Source: Novipirellula aureliae (lineage in GTDB: Bacteria > Planctomycetota > Planctomycetia > Pirellulales > Pirellulaceae). From it: a DNA stretch of 64,000 nt. The notes below the pieces were generated by a model. It made no database searches. It saw only the letters and a program-made list of their open reading frames with translations, and had not been told where the DNA came from. The stretch covers positions 1-64,000 of the forward strand of contig NZ_SJPY01000002.1 in the NCBI RefSeq assembly GCF_007860185.1, written 5' to 3'. The position numbers and the translations under genes were made by a program. Shown in pieces: positions 8,689 to 17,671 of this stretch (the stretch's first letter is position 1; the number at the start of each line of letters is the position of its first letter).

Positions 8689-9234
8689 TCATCGCACGGA
8701 TTTCGATTCGGTTGATTCAAGATCTAACAGAAACCGCTTCGTTTGCAAACCGCCGGGGGCACTAAAACCGCACAGCCGTCCGTTGCCTGCGACAACGCGG
8801 TGGCATGGAATCACGATTGGAACTCGATTGCGAGCCATTGCGGAACCGACCGCTCGACTGGCTCCCTCGCTACCCGAACGCCGAGCAAGTTCTTTGTAAG
8901 AGAGGGTTGTTCCGACAGGTATTTCGCGGCATTTCTCGTAGACGACGGTGGAAAACGGTGTCCAACCCGTCGAGTCGATTACGATTGGATCGAAGTTCGC
9001 TTCACCCGTTTTGAAGTACAACGCAAGTTGCTTATCAAGCAAGTCGCTTTGTCGCCGGGCAATCCAATTGGCGGTTGTCGATTCGGATACGAAGCCACCA
9101 TCCTCTCGCCAATGCAACCGGTACAATCCGTTTTTGGTCCAATGTGTCCAGATCGTGCCAAGCGGGCAATCATGCTCGCGGCGCAGACAAATGTCGAGCT
9201 CGGATGTTGTCCTCCGATGGGTTGTTTGCTTCAT
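8689..9234 (-). CDS. ogt: Methylated-DNA--protein-cysteine methyltransferase
   Basis: 181 residues. A suicide DNA repair protein that transfers alkyl groups from O6-alkylguanine to its own cysteine. The active-site motif IPCHRVVAGNG is present at about 140-150, preceded by the helix-turn-helix-like SYKELARRSG and Arg-finger region ASRAVGSAMARN, and followed by GFSAPGGLQTKRFLLDLE. It has the ordinary single-domain Ogt/MGMT layout with a degenerate N-terminal domain. It lies 3 bp downstream of mnmE and 24 bp upstream of deoC on the same strand, so co-transcription is likely. Confidence 0.95.
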   Translation of the reverse strand: MKQTTHRRTTSELDICLRREHDCPLGTIWTHWTKNGLYRLHWREDGGFVSESTTANWIARRQSDLLDKQLALYFKTGEANFDPIVIDSTGWTPFSTVVYEKCREIPVGTTLSYKELARRSGSEGASRAVGSAMARNRVPIVIPCHRVVAGNGRLCGFSAPGGLQTKRFLLDLESTESKSVR

Positions 9235-9237
9235 GAG

Positions 9238-10644
9238 TTACTTTCCAATGCAAAAGCGGCTGAACACTCGGTCGAGTAGGTCATCTGTATAAACGGCGCC
9301 AGTAACTTCGCCCAAACATTCGGCCGCTAAACGCAGATCCGAAGCAACCAATTCGTGGCCGTCTCCGTTAGCGACCAATTCGATCGCCGAGGAAATTGCT
9401 TGTTCGGCTTGGTTCAGCGATTGGCTGCATCGAGCGGCGGTACCGATTACGGAGCCAGTCTCTTCCTGATCGCGAGCATCAAGGTGCGATTCAATTTGCT
9501 CCTTCAGTTCCGCGACGCCTGCACCGCTGATCGCGCTCGTGTAAACCCAACCGTTGATGGGGGAATGTTTTGAAACCAAATCGGTTTTCGTAGCCACCCA
9601 AATATCGATGACGCTACGTTTACCAGTAAGCGTGAACGGACGGAGTTTTTCTTGATTTTCGGACAAGTCGCCCGCCGACAAATCGACGCACCAAAGTCGA
9701 ATGTCGGCGGAAAGGCCTGCACGGTCAGCATGCCCTTGAGAAGCCGAAGCGATTTCGTCGAGCGTCTTGTCTTCCGTTTCCTGTTCAATCCCGGCGGTGT
9801 CCACGAATTGCACTTTTCGACCACCGCGAGTCGTACCATCGCGAGTCGTGCCACCGATGGTCGTTGTGACGTAGACCGCATCGCGAGTTGTCCCAGCGAC
9901 ATTCGCCACGATCGCCGCATCGTTGCCTGCGATCGCATTGACAAGTTGGCTCTTGCCCGCATTCGGTTCGCCGCGAAGTACGATGATCGGCATCGCCGAC
10001 GCGCCACCTCGGTTGCAGAGCTTTGAGTGAATATTTTTTAACGAATCGCGAACATCGGTCAATCGCTTTACCAACATGTCATCGCTAATGAACTCGATAT
10101 CTTCGTCGACGAAATCGAGTCCCGCTTCGACATCGGCTAGCAGATCCAGAATCATGCTTCGCATTTGTTCGAGCGGCCGCGACAAATTTCCGGCCAATTG
10201 TTCAAGTGCTTGATTGAGCGATCCGCGTCCTTCCGCTTCGATGACGCCAAGGACCGCCTCGGCTTGTGTCAGATCGAGACGTCCAGCCAAGAACGCTCGC
10301 ATCGTAAACTCACCTGGGCGTGCAGCGCGAGCACCCGATGCTGTCAACCGCTGGACAATCGATTGAAGAATCGGTAGCGAGCCATAGGTGTGAATTTCGG
10401 CGCTCGGTTGCCCCGTATAACTTCGCCGCGAAGGCCAAAGCAGCAGAGTCACATTGATGATCCCGAGGGGGTCCTCCAAATCGAGCCTCGTATTGATTGC
10501 CCGGGCACCATGTTCACTTGGCAAATCGATAGAAAGCGACTGCAAAACCGATAGAACGGATTCGCCCGAAAGTCGCACAATGCCGCGAGCCGAAGGCGTT
10601 GACGGTGAAGCAATCGCCACGATTGTCTCGTTCGAATCGAGCAT
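9238..10644 (-). CDS. mnmE: tRNA uridine-5-carboxymethylaminomethyl modification GTPase MnmE
   Basis: 468 residues. With MnmG it installs (carboxymethyl)aminomethyl groups on wobble uridine 34 of several tRNAs. The N-terminal tetrahydrofolate-binding domain contains the RPGEFTMRAFLAGRLDLTQAEAV signature. The inserted G domain has the P-loop GEPNAGKSQL, the GTTRDAV switch, DTAG and TKTD motifs. The helical domain ends in the diagnostic C-terminus FSRFCIGK, whose cysteine is conserved in the family. A short run of threonine/glycine codons around 9825-9870 slightly expands the segment before DTAG. It is the first gene of the leftward mnmE-ogt-deoC operon. Confidence 0.96.
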   Translation of the reverse strand: MLDSNETIVAIASPSTPSARGIVRLSGESVLSVLQSLSIDLPSEHGARAINTRLDLEDPLGIINVTLLLWPSRRSYTGQPSAEIHTYGSLPILQSIVQRLTASGARAARPGEFTMRAFLAGRLDLTQAEAVLGVIEAEGRGSLNQALEQLAGNLSRPLEQMRSMILDLLADVEAGLDFVDEDIEFISDDMLVKRLTDVRDSLKNIHSKLCNRGGASAMPIIVLRGEPNAGKSQLVNAIAGNDAAIVANVAGTTRDAVYVTTTIGGTTRDGTTRGGRKVQFVDTAGIEQETEDKTLDEIASASQGHADRAGLSADIRLWCVDLSAGDLSENQEKLRPFTLTGKRSVIDIWVATKTDLVSKHSPINGWVYTSAISGAGVAELKEQIESHLDARDQEETGSVIGTAARCSQSLNQAEQAISSAIELVANGDGHELVASDLRLAAECLGEVTGAVYTDDLLDRVFSRFCIGK

Positions 10645-10829
10645 GGAAGGCTATTAAGGTTAGAGACAATCAAGCAAATGAGGGAGCGATTCGTATTCTA
10701 TCAGATCTGCAAGAACGTTGGAGTATAGCGGTTAGGTGATTCCAAGAAACACATCGATCGGCATGTCGTCAGTAAATCGGGTAGAATGACAAGCCTCTCA
10801 ATACAACCGATCGCTATAGGTGGAGTTTC

Positions 10830-12512
10830 ATGACGATGTCAGGTGATGTTTCAGATAATGCCTCCTTGGCTGCGGAAATCGATCCTCTGAATGAGGACGC
10901 AAATGAAGTACCAGCCCTAGCGGTTCTAGCCGTTCATTTCCAAGAAATCTTAGCGGTCATCCTTTGGACGTTGGCTGCCGATGTGCTGATTTTCCGCAGT
11001 CTCGGGTACTCGGGTCCAGCCGTTTTCTTTGCACTTGTTCCAATCATTTTCTGCGTCAATCGATTTCGAAATCGATCCGCTGAAGTAGGTCCAACGGAAG
11101 CGTCTGGGCATCGTTTAGCGATAGCGGTTCTTAGCGGGCTGTTGCTTTGCGTGGCGATGCGGCTCCTTTGGCTCGGCTCTGCAATGACCGTTTGCTCTGG
11201 TGCGGTGTTGGTGGTCGGTTTGGCGATGGCTGCGTCGGGCGTGATGCCTTTTGTGCTCGAGGGGATTGCGTTCGCAAGTCGATTACTATTTGACGGGCTC
11301 GTCCGACTTCGGCAATACCGACTACCTCGACGCGGGGGGAACCCGTCGGGCGATCACCAATCCGAAGTCGCCGCCGGTACGTCCGCCCGCTCGCCCTGGA
11401 CGTGGCTCTTGCCAATCATTCTTGGAACCATATTCGCAAGTCTATTTGTGATGGCGAACCCAGACCTTCGCGGCATGGTTGGGGAACAGTTTTCCAAGAC
11501 CTGGAAGCGGATTCTCACCTGGGCATCGATGACGTCGCCATGGGAACTCCCCTTCTGTGTGCTCGCTTTGGTCATTGGTGCGGGGTTGATGCGTCCACGT
11601 TCAGGGTTCACCCAGTTTGGCAAAGAGGAAGTCATAGAGGCCGAACCGAATGGCACAACGGCTTCGCTGTTGCCAGCGTTCCGCAATACATTGATTTTGC
11701 TGATCGGGCTATTTTGTGTTTATCTAAGCTTTGAATTCTCGACACTATGGCGAAGCGAATTCCCCGAAGGATTTTACTATGCCGGATATGCCCATCAGGG
11801 GGCAGCTTGGTTGACGATTGCGTTAGCTGTAGCAACGGTATTGCTGTCCGTTATCTTCAGCGGCGAGGTGCTGCAGGATTCGCGGGTGAACCGACTACGG
11901 ACGTTGGCGTGGGTCTGGTCGGTGCTGAATTTATTGTTGGCGATGGCCGTCTACAACCGCCTGCTAATTTACGTGGGCTACAACGGAATGACGCGGATGC
12001 GAACCGTAGGTTTCTTTGGCATCACTGTCGTTGTCATTGGATTTTTGCTGGTGCTTTATAAAATCGCCAAACATCGATCGTTTTGGTGGTTGGTGCGTGC
12101 CCAATTGATTGCACTGGTCTTGACCATCGTTTCCTATAGTCTGTTTCCGGTCGACTATGTTGCCCATCGCTACAATGCGGCAAAGGTAGCGACGGGCTAT
12201 TTGCATCCGAGCGTCATGATTGCGGTCAAACCGATCGATAATGAAGGAATGCTAAACTTGTTCCGACTCGTCGACCATCCGGATCCAATCATTCGTGAAG
12301 GTGTCAAGGCGAGGTTGGCCAATCGGCTAGAGGAAATTCGCAAACAGCGAAACAGGAACCCGAATCACTGGACCGCTTTCCAAGCGGCGGAGAATCGCCT
12401 ACTCAAGAAGTTGGAAGCCCACAAGTCTGTTTTGCAGCCGTACCTCGGCAAACCAAACGCAAGGAATGATGCAGGAGCGGTGTTCACGGATTATGCGATG
12501 CAGTGGTATTAG
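10830..12512 (+). CDS. Multi-pass membrane protein, DUF4153/DUF4173-like
   Basis: 560 residues with about ten to twelve hydrophobic segments. An acidic cytoplasmic N-terminus precedes the first pair of helices at about 35-75. The C-terminal third contains RTLAWVWSVLNLLLAM, then VYNRLLIYVGYNGMTRMRTVGFFG and SLFPVDYVAHRYN, a pattern seen in the DUF4153/DUF4173 family of uncharacterised membrane proteins. A soluble tail of about 90 residues, rich in Arg and Lys, follows. It starts from ATG at 10830 with GGTGGAG just upstream. It stands alone, divergent from mnmE. Function unknown. Confidence 0.75.
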   Translation: MTMSGDVSDNASLAAEIDPLNEDANEVPALAVLAVHFQEILAVILWTLAADVLIFRSLGYSGPAVFFALVPIIFCVNRFRNRSAEVGPTEASGHRLAIAVLSGLLLCVAMRLLWLGSAMTVCSGAVLVVGLAMAASGVMPFVLEGIAFASRLLFDGLVRLRQYRLPRRGGNPSGDHQSEVAAGTSARSPWTWLLPIILGTIFASLFVMANPDLRGMVGEQFSKTWKRILTWASMTSPWELPFCVLALVIGAGLMRPRSGFTQFGKEEVIEAEPNGTTASLLPAFRNTLILLIGLFCVYLSFEFSTLWRSEFPEGFYYAGYAHQGAAWLTIALAVATVLLSVIFSGEVLQDSRVNRLRTLAWVWSVLNLLLAMAVYNRLLIYVGYNGMTRMRTVGFFGITVVVIGFLLVLYKIAKHRSFWWLVRAQLIALVLTIVSYSLFPVDYVAHRYNAAKVATGYLHPSVMIAVKPIDNEGMLNLFRLVDHPDPIIREGVKARLANRLEEIRKQRNRNPNHWTAFQAAENRLLKKLEAHKSVLQPYLGKPNARNDAGAVFTDYAMQWY

Positions 12513-12543
12513 TGCTTCCACAGCATTGAATCTTTGGGGTAAT

Positions 12544-12594
12544 GGACTTGTTAAAGATCCTTGCGCACCAGGGATCTTTAGCAAGATCCACTAC
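12544..12594. repeat. Hairpin repeat, copy 1 (GATCTT family)
   Basis: Arms CTTGTTAAAGATCC (12547-12560) and GGATCTTTAGCAAG (12572-12585) pair with one mismatch around an 11-nt loop. A second copy lies at 16294-16345. Both are followed by ATCCACTAC. It sits between a membrane-protein gene and pyrG. No T-run follows, so it is a repeat rather than a classical terminator. Confidence 0.7.
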
Positions 12595-12682
12595 CATCCC
12601 CCCCCATTCTTATCCATGACGAGGCACAAGAGCACCAATCACTGCTTTCACACACGGCAAGACTTTTGTATCATTCTCCTCC

Positions 12683-14317
12683 ATGACAAAACACATCTTT
12701 GTAACCGGCGGCGTCGTAAGTTCACTCGGAAAAGGGCTGACGAGCGCATCACTGGGAATGCTACTAGAACATCGTGGTTTGCGGGTCCGAATGCAAAAAT
12801 TGGACCCCTACATCAACGTCGATCCAGGCACGATGAGCCCTTATCAGCATGGTGAGGTATACGTCTTGGACGACGGCAGCGAAACCGACTTGGACCTGGG
12901 ACACTACGAGCGGTTCACCTCGGGCAAATTGTCGCGTGACTGCAATTACACGACGGGCCAAATTTATTTGTCGGTAATCGAAAAAGAACGCAAGGGCCTT
13001 TTCTTAGGCAAGACGGTCCAAGTCATTCCGCACATCACCAACGAGATCAAATCGGTCATCAAACGGATGGCCAGCGATGATGTGGACGTCGTGATTACCG
13101 AGATCGGTGGAACCGTCGGCGATATCGAGGGACTGCCGTTCTTGGAGGCGATTCGCCAATTCTCGCTCGACGTCGGACGCGAAAACTGTCTCTACATGCA
13201 CTTGACGCTGGTCCCCTATCTGAAAGCAGCGGATGAACTCAAGACGAAACCGACCCAACACTCAGTGGGGCAGCTGCGTGAAATTGGGATCCAGCCAGAC
13301 GTATTGGTGTGCCGCTGCGAGCATTCGATCAGCCGGGATGATCGCGAAAAAATTGCCCTGTTTTGTAATGTTCCCGTCGAGGCGGTGATCGAGGAAAAGG
13401 ATAAAGACTTTTCGATCTACGAGGTTCCCATTTCGCTCGTTGATAACAAACTCGATGAGTTCGTGGTCAAGCGGTTGGGATTGCCTGCATCGACGCTTGA
13501 TATCACTCCGTGGACAGATCTGCTTCATCGGCTACGTAATCCACGTCATGAAATTTCGATCGCGGTGGTTGGGAAATATGCCGAGCACAAAGATGCGTAC
13601 AAATCAATCTACGAGTCGATCGATCATGCGGGGATGAAGCACCAAGCTCAAATTCGCATCGGACGCGTTCAAAGCGCGGATATCGAACGAGAGGGAGCCG
13701 AGCGGTTGCTCGGTGGCTACCACGGAATCTTGGTCCCAGGCGGATTTGGCGAACGTGGCATCGAAGGAAAAGTCCAAGCGGTCCAATTCGCGCGGGAACG
13801 AGGCATTCCATTCTTCGGCATCTGTTTGGGGATGCAGTGTGCCGTGATCGAATACGGACGCAATGTCGTTCAATTGGAAAAAGCCCACTCCAGTGAGTTC
13901 GACAAAGACACCAAACACCCGGTCATTTGCTTGCTAGATGAACAGAAAAACGTAACTCAGATGGGCGGCACCATGCGGCTCGGAAGCCAACCGACTAAAC
14001 TGGATCCGCTCAGCTTGTCGGGCAAGGCTTATGGAGCGGACGATATCGAGGAACGACATCGCCACCGTTATGAGTTTAACAATCACTACCGTGAACCGTT
14101 TGAAGCGAGCGGAATGCGATTCGCTGGCACGAGTCCCGATGGCAGCTTGGTCGAGATTATTGAAGTCCCCGATCACCCCTGGTTCGTTGCAGCTCAGTTC
14201 CACCCCGAATTCAAAAGCAAGCCACTAAAGTCGCATCCGCTGTTCGCCGGTTTTGTCGAAGCGGCGATCGAGCGACGGATCAAACGTATTGAAAAAGATG
14301 CCAATTCGGAATCATAG
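12683..14317 (+). CDS. pyrG: CTP synthase
   Basis: 544 residues, the normal length. It converts UTP to CTP using ATP and glutamine, the last step of de novo CTP formation. The synthetase domain starts [16 protein letters not shown] (P-loop-like), with [15 protein letters not shown], the Mg-binding [15 protein letters not shown] segment and [10 protein letters not shown]. The class I glutaminase domain has PGGFGERG, the nucleophile elbow GICLGMQCA and the QFHPE triad end. ATG at 12683 follows CATTCTCC. The stop TAG is immediately followed by a GGGGCGTTAGCCCC palindrome and then the 29-bp tandem array. Confidence 0.98.
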   Translation: MTKHIFVTGGVVSSLGKGLTSASLGMLLEHRGLRVRMQKLDPYINVDPGTMSPYQHGEVYVLDDGSETDLDLGHYERFTSGKLSRDCNYTTGQIYLSVIEKERKGLFLGKTVQVIPHITNEIKSVIKRMASDDVDVVITEIGGTVGDIEGLPFLEAIRQFSLDVGRENCLYMHLTLVPYLKAADELKTKPTQHSVGQLREIGIQPDVLVCRCEHSISRDDREKIALFCNVPVEAVIEEKDKDFSIYEVPISLVDNKLDEFVVKRLGLPASTLDITPWTDLLHRLRNPRHEISIAVVGKYAEHKDAYKSIYESIDHAGMKHQAQIRIGRVQSADIEREGAERLLGGYHGILVPGGFGERGIEGKVQAVQFARERGIPFFGICLGMQCAVIEYGRNVVQLEKAHSSEFDKDTKHPVICLLDEQKNVTQMGGTMRLGSQPTKLDPLSLSGKAYGADDIEERHRHRYEFNNHYREPFEASGMRFAGTSPDGSLVEIIEVPDHPWFVAAQFHPEFKSKPLKSHPLFAGFVEAAIERRIKRIEKDANSES

Positions 14318-14361
14318 TCGTTGGGGCGTTAGCCCCGGTTTTGTGCCGCGAGTACGTTGGT

Positions 14362-14689
14362 TAGGACCAAGCGGAAGATGAGTGGCACAGGCTTCCAGCC
14401 TGTGATGCAAAAAACACAGATTGGAAGCCTGTGATGCAAAAAACACAGACGGGAAGCCTGCGATGTAAAAAACACAGACGGGAAGCCTGCGATGTAAAAA
14501 ACACAGATTGGAAGCCTGTGATGCAAAAAACACAGACGGGAAGCCTGCGATGTAAAAAACACGGACGGGAAGCCTGCGATGTGAAAGACACAGACGGGAA
14601 GCCTGTGATGTGAAAAACACAGGCTGGAAGCCTATGATGTGAAAAACACAGGCTGGAAGCCTGTGCCACTCATCTTCCGCTCGATCCTA
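14362..14689. repeat. 29-bp tandem repeat array with terminal inverted repeats
   Basis: A GATG(C/T)(A/G)AAAAACACAG unit recurs at exact 29-bp spacing (GATG at 14404, 14433, 14462, 14491, 14520, 14549, 14578, 14607, 14636), each unit carrying GGAAGCCTG. The array is bounded by a 35-bp inverted repeat, 14362-14396 and 14655-14689, with 33 matching positions. Successive units differ by a few substitutions (T-G versus C-G, GCAA versus GTAA). There are no unique spacers, so it is not CRISPR. It fills the pyrG to DUF1844 gap. Two frames on the minus strand stay open only because the unit lacks stops. Confidence 0.9.
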
Positions 14690-14745
14690 GTGGCAAGACA
14701 GCTAACAAATTCAGCCATTTCAATTCTATACCGGAGAGAAAAGCA

Positions 14746-15210
14746 ATGAGCGATTCACAAGATCCGAATCAAGACCAGAATCCTGAACAAGAAGAGCCAA
14801 AGCTCGTCGTCGATAGCGACTGGAAAGAACAGGTTGCCAAAGAAAAACAGCAAGCGGCAGAAGCACCATCGGAGTCGAGTTCGGATGCCGAAGGGAAAGC
14901 CGAAGGGAACGTAACGGACAGCGTTACGGAGGCTCCCGAAGCGGTACCGCCTACGGCACAAGCGCCGCCGCCAGCATCCTTCGAAGTCTTGATTTCGATG
15001 TTGTTTACTCAGGCAATGATGATGCTTGGCCAAATGCCCGACCCAGCTTCTGGCAAGTCCGAAATTAACAAACCTTTCGCAAAACATCACATCGACACGC
15101 TCGAGATGCTGAGCGAGAAAACGAAGGGCAACCTGTCAGACGACGAAGCGAAAATGCTCAGCGAAGCTTTGCACGCCCTGCGAATGATGTATGTCAACGT
15201 CAAGGCTTAA
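14746..15210 (+). CDS. DUF1844 domain-containing protein
   Basis: 154 residues. The first 80 are acidic, Gln/Glu/Pro-rich and probably disordered. The C-terminal half (about 83-150) carries FEVLISMLFTQAMMMLGQ, then an INKPFAKHHIDTLEMLSEKTKGNL segment and an EALHALRMMYV end, the DUF1844 core: two helices with a conserved methionine-rich stretch. A likely cytoplasmic protein of unknown role, widespread in planctomycetes and related phyla. GGAGAGAAAAGCA precedes the ATG. It is followed 63 bp later by pfkA. Confidence 0.85.
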   Translation: MSDSQDPNQDQNPEQEEPKLVVDSDWKEQVAKEKQQAAEAPSESSSDAEGKAEGNVTDSVTEAPEAVPPTAQAPPPASFEVLISMLFTQAMMMLGQMPDPASGKSEINKPFAKHHIDTLEMLSEKTKGNLSDDEAKMLSEALHALRMMYVNVKA

Positions 15211-15273
15211 CACGGTGATCCGTATTGGACCAACTCTAGAATCGAGTCATTTGGAACGAGGACGGGAAAAGCG

Positions 15274-16263
15274 ATGAGGATCGGTGTTTTTTGTAGTGGT
15301 GGAGACGCTCCGGGCATGAATGCTTGCGTGCGTTCGGTCGTGCGCGGAGCCACATCGGCTGGGCACGAAGTGGTCGGGATCAATCGTGGCTACCAAGGTT
15401 TGGTGGACGAAAATCTGTTTCTCGACTCGCTGGGCGAGGCAAAGATGTCGGCTCGGTCCGTATCGAATATCATTCAACGAGGCGGCACGATTCTGAGAAG
15501 TGCTCGCTGCCAAGCGTTTCAAACCGAAGCCGGGATGCAGAAAGCGGTTGAAACGCTTGAAAAGTTTAAAATCGACGGACTGATCGCGATTGGCGGCAAC
15601 GGCACCTTTCGCGGACTAAACGAATTGGTCGAGCGTTGGGATGGCCGCGTGATCGGTGTCCCAGGGACGATCGACAATGACCTCGTCGGTACGGATTATA
15701 CGATCGGTTTCTCTACCGCCGTACAAACGGCGGTCGATGCGATTGATAAACTTCGCGATACCGCTGAGAGTCACGAACGATTGTTCTTGGTCGAAGTGAT
15801 GGGGCGGCATAGCGGGTACCTGGCTCTCTACACCGCACTAGCCGCCGGTGCTGAAGTCGCCTGCATCCCTGAAACGCCAACGGATATCCCAGGGATGGTT
15901 GACCATCTTCACTCTCTACAACAAACCGGCAAAAAGTCGATCATTGTCGTCGTTGCGGAAGGAGACGAATTGGGCGGAGCGTTGATATTGCAAGACAAGC
16001 TTCAAAAGGCAAAATGCAGTTTTGCTTTGCGGACCGTCATTCTGGGGCACGTTCAGCGCGGCGGATCGCCAACGCCCGATGATCGAATCTTGGCAACCCG
16101 TCTGGGTGATTTTGCCGTGCGATCGATCAGCGAAGGAGCCACGGCAATGATGGCGGGAGAAATCAACCACGAATGCGTGCTGTCGCCTATCAAGGATTCT
16201 TTTTCCAAACGCAAAGAATTACCAAAAGAGATGATCGATTTGCTCGATCGAATGTCGAAATAA
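15274..16263 (+). CDS. pfkA: 6-phosphofructokinase (ATP-type PfkA family)
   Basis: 329 residues. It phosphorylates fructose-6-phosphate at C1 in glycolysis. Visible motifs are GVFCSGGDAPGMNACVR (nucleotide loop), GGNGTFRG (107-114), PGTIDNDLVGTD (130-141, catalytic Asp in GTIDND), VEVMGRHSGYLAL, and LGHVQRGGSPTPDDR near the C-terminus. The usual GGDGS/T metal-site motif reads GGNGT here (Asn109), a substitution at a residue often used to coordinate Mg2+. PGTIDND argues for the classical PFK group over strict PPi enzymes, but the phosphoryl donor is not certain from sequence alone. Confidence 0.93.
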   Translation: MRIGVFCSGGDAPGMNACVRSVVRGATSAGHEVVGINRGYQGLVDENLFLDSLGEAKMSARSVSNIIQRGGTILRSARCQAFQTEAGMQKAVETLEKFKIDGLIAIGGNGTFRGLNELVERWDGRVIGVPGTIDNDLVGTDYTIGFSTAVQTAVDAIDKLRDTAESHERLFLVEVMGRHSGYLALYTALAAGAEVACIPETPTDIPGMVDHLHSLQQTGKKSIIVVVAEGDELGGALILQDKLQKAKCSFALRTVILGHVQRGGSPTPDDRILATRLGDFAVRSISEGATAMMAGEINHECVLSPIKDSFSKRKELPKEMIDLLDRMSK

Positions 16264-16293
16264 CGCTTCGTCACCGCTCGATTTTCGCGTAGC

Positions 16294-16345
16294 GGATCTT
16301 GTTAAAGATCATGGCACGGAGGGATCTTTAACAAGATCCACTACT
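16294..16345. repeat. Hairpin repeat, copy 2 (GATCTT family)
   Basis: Perfect 17-bp inverted repeat: GGATCTTGTTAAAGATC (16294-16310) and GATCTTTAACAAGATCC (16323-16339) around a 12-nt loop, followed by ACTAC. Same family as 12544-12594. It lies between the convergent pfkA and the small membrane-protein gene, where it could limit read-through, though no T-run is present. Confidence 0.75.
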
Positions 16346-16371
16346 GCCGGCCGTAGAAAGTCGGTGGGGGC

Positions 16372-16650
16372 CTACGGTAGGTTCGCCAAAGAAGACGGTT
16401 CTGCACGCACATACAACGATCCAACGACCATAAAGCCTAATGTCGCGGTGTGGATCAACCACGCATCATCCGCTCGGATTACCGTCCGAAGGGTGATGAC
16501 CGTCATCACGGCCAATGCGGTGTAAAACTGACGCTCGGACCACTTTGCCAATTCACCTTGACTGACCTTGCTCAAAAACAAGATCGAGAGGGCGACGATC
16601 GGAGGGACGATCGCATTGAAAATTTGTAGGAGTTGCAAGAAATCGATCAC
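16372..16650 (-). CDS. Small membrane protein, unknown function
   Basis: 92 residues from a GTG at 16650, chosen because AAGG lies 8 nt upstream and the protein then begins MIDFLQLLQIFNAIVPP, immediately before the first helix. A longer frame extends to 16815 but adds a low-complexity leader that overlaps the promoter region of the divergent lipoprotein gene. Three hydrophobic segments are visible (about 9-30, 42-60, 68-86). No family recognised. Confidence 0.55.
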   Translation of the reverse strand: MIDFLQLLQIFNAIVPPIVALSILFLSKVSQGELAKWSERQFYTALAVMTVITLRTVIRADDAWLIHTATLGFMVVGSLYVRAEPSSLANLP

Positions 16651-16883
16651 GTTGGAAACCTTCCAAGAAGAAGAGGCGGCGTTCCGAAGAGGAGTTGAAA
16701 AGTGTTGAACGGGTTGTCTCATTTTCGGCCTACTCGAATCTAGGTCGACTTGAGGAAATCTTTCCATTTTCTCGAAACTTTTTACACCCCACGCAATCCG
16801 CAAAGCTTTCCTCAAGCCGCCATCCGGCCCAACCGATACAACTCGTATTGTCTACGTTCCTTCCTCACTGCGATCCGAATGAC

Positions 16884-17351
16884 ATGGAACCTTCCGTTTT
16901 CTCTACCAAGTCCTTTCGCATGCTTCTAGGTATCGCCGTTTTTTCAGCGGTCTGTCCTTTGATGGGGTGCCGAATATGCGCGGATTGTGAAGACTTGGCC
17001 TACCCAGCCTACGGAGGTGCCTGGCAACGCACCAACCGAGAAAGCGGTCGCGTGGCGAGTATTTTCGATCCCGGCGGTGCCAAAAATCCCCAACTTGTTA
17101 GCCGTGACACGCCAATGGTCCCCGATGAGATCGAGCGAGCACGAAGGTCCCAAGACGATATCGACATAGCGGATGACCCAGAACCGATGTTCGAAGATTT
17201 CGAGAGTCATGAGGATGATTCCGTCGGAGAGGATCCCCAGCTACCAAACCCCGATAATGAAGATCAGCAAAATCGAGAGGAAGAGCTGCGCAATTTAAAT
17301 CTCGAAGACATCCGTGTTCTGCCTGCCAAGCCGATGCCGCCATTGACATAA
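16884..17351 (+). CDS. Putative lipoprotein
   Basis: 155 residues. The start at 16884 was chosen over the longer frame from 16695 because it begins with a basic-hydrophobic signal (SFRMLLGIAVFSAVCPLMGC) that ends in a lipobox LMGC, so the mature protein would begin at the Cys near residue 26. The mature part has CRICADCEDLAYPAYGG, then acidic low-complexity sequence (DDPEPMFEDFESHEDD) and a Glu/Asn-rich end. This is a typical small planctomycete lipoprotein. Function unknown. Confidence 0.7.
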   Translation: MEPSVFSTKSFRMLLGIAVFSAVCPLMGCRICADCEDLAYPAYGGAWQRTNRESGRVASIFDPGGAKNPQLVSRDTPMVPDEIERARRSQDDIDIADDPEPMFEDFESHEDDSVGEDPQLPNPDNEDQQNREEELRNLNLEDIRVLPAKPMPPLT

Positions 17352-17361
17352 AGCATCCTGG

Positions 17362-17379
17362 TTGGAGTCCAGGCTTTAG
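17362..17379. repeat. 18-bp dispersed repeat, left copy of inverted pair
   Basis: TTGGAGTCCAGGCTTTAG here is the exact reverse complement of 17672-17689. A further copy is at 20830-20847. The pair brackets the RAYT relic. The right copy forms the 3' end of rsmA. Confidence 0.85.
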
Positions 17380-17397
17380 TCGCTCGGGAACACTGGC

Positions 17398-17649
17398 TTG
17401 AGTCATCGAGCAACTCGACAAGATCAGCTTCAAACTTGGAGATTCGCTCGGAAGTTTCGCCGCCAACATGAGCGTGTCGAAGCGCGCGGCGGTGACCATG
17501 TAAACGGTGTGGGTCTCATCTTAGGCGTGGGGGACGCTATGTTTGGGGCGAGCGTGAAGTCGCCGTTCAACGAGCGTCTCACAACGTTGGTCATCGGTCA
17601 TTTCGCGCCAACGATACAAGATCTTTGGATCGCGTGGCATGGCGTTCAT
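17398..17649 (-). pseudogene. REP-associated tyrosine transposase (RAYT, Y1-type) relic
   Basis: From ATG at 17649 the minus strand reads PRDPKILYRWREMTDDQR, then a charged stretch ending KHSVPHA and an in-frame stop. Without the stop it continues DETHTVYMVTAARFD, after which the reading must shift frame to HAHVGGETSERISKFEADLV. The order of these pieces matches the N-terminal third of planctomycete RAYT-like transposases (a charged leader, an H-x-PPH segment, then TAA(C/R)F-(D/E)H). The catalytic Tyr and HUH region are missing. So the gene has a nonsense codon, a frameshift and a large deletion. It lies exactly between the inverted 18-bp repeats 17362-17379 and 17672-17689. Confidence 0.65.
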
Positions 17650-17671
17650 CACCTTTTTCAAATCCGACCGG

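Noticed and set aside
9504-10007. 167-residue frame inside mnmE
   Set aside because: Shadow of the mnmE reading frame; no motif and mnmE is unmistakable.
14312-14669. Open frames and CRISPR-like regularity in the 29-bp array
   Set aside because: There are no unique spacers between repeats and no cas genes in the window; the unit is directly adjacent to the next. The frames arise from the repeat.
16695-16883. N-terminal extension of the lipoprotein gene
   Set aside because: The in-frame ATG at 16884 gives a proper lipoprotein signal; the extension is antisense to another gene's start.
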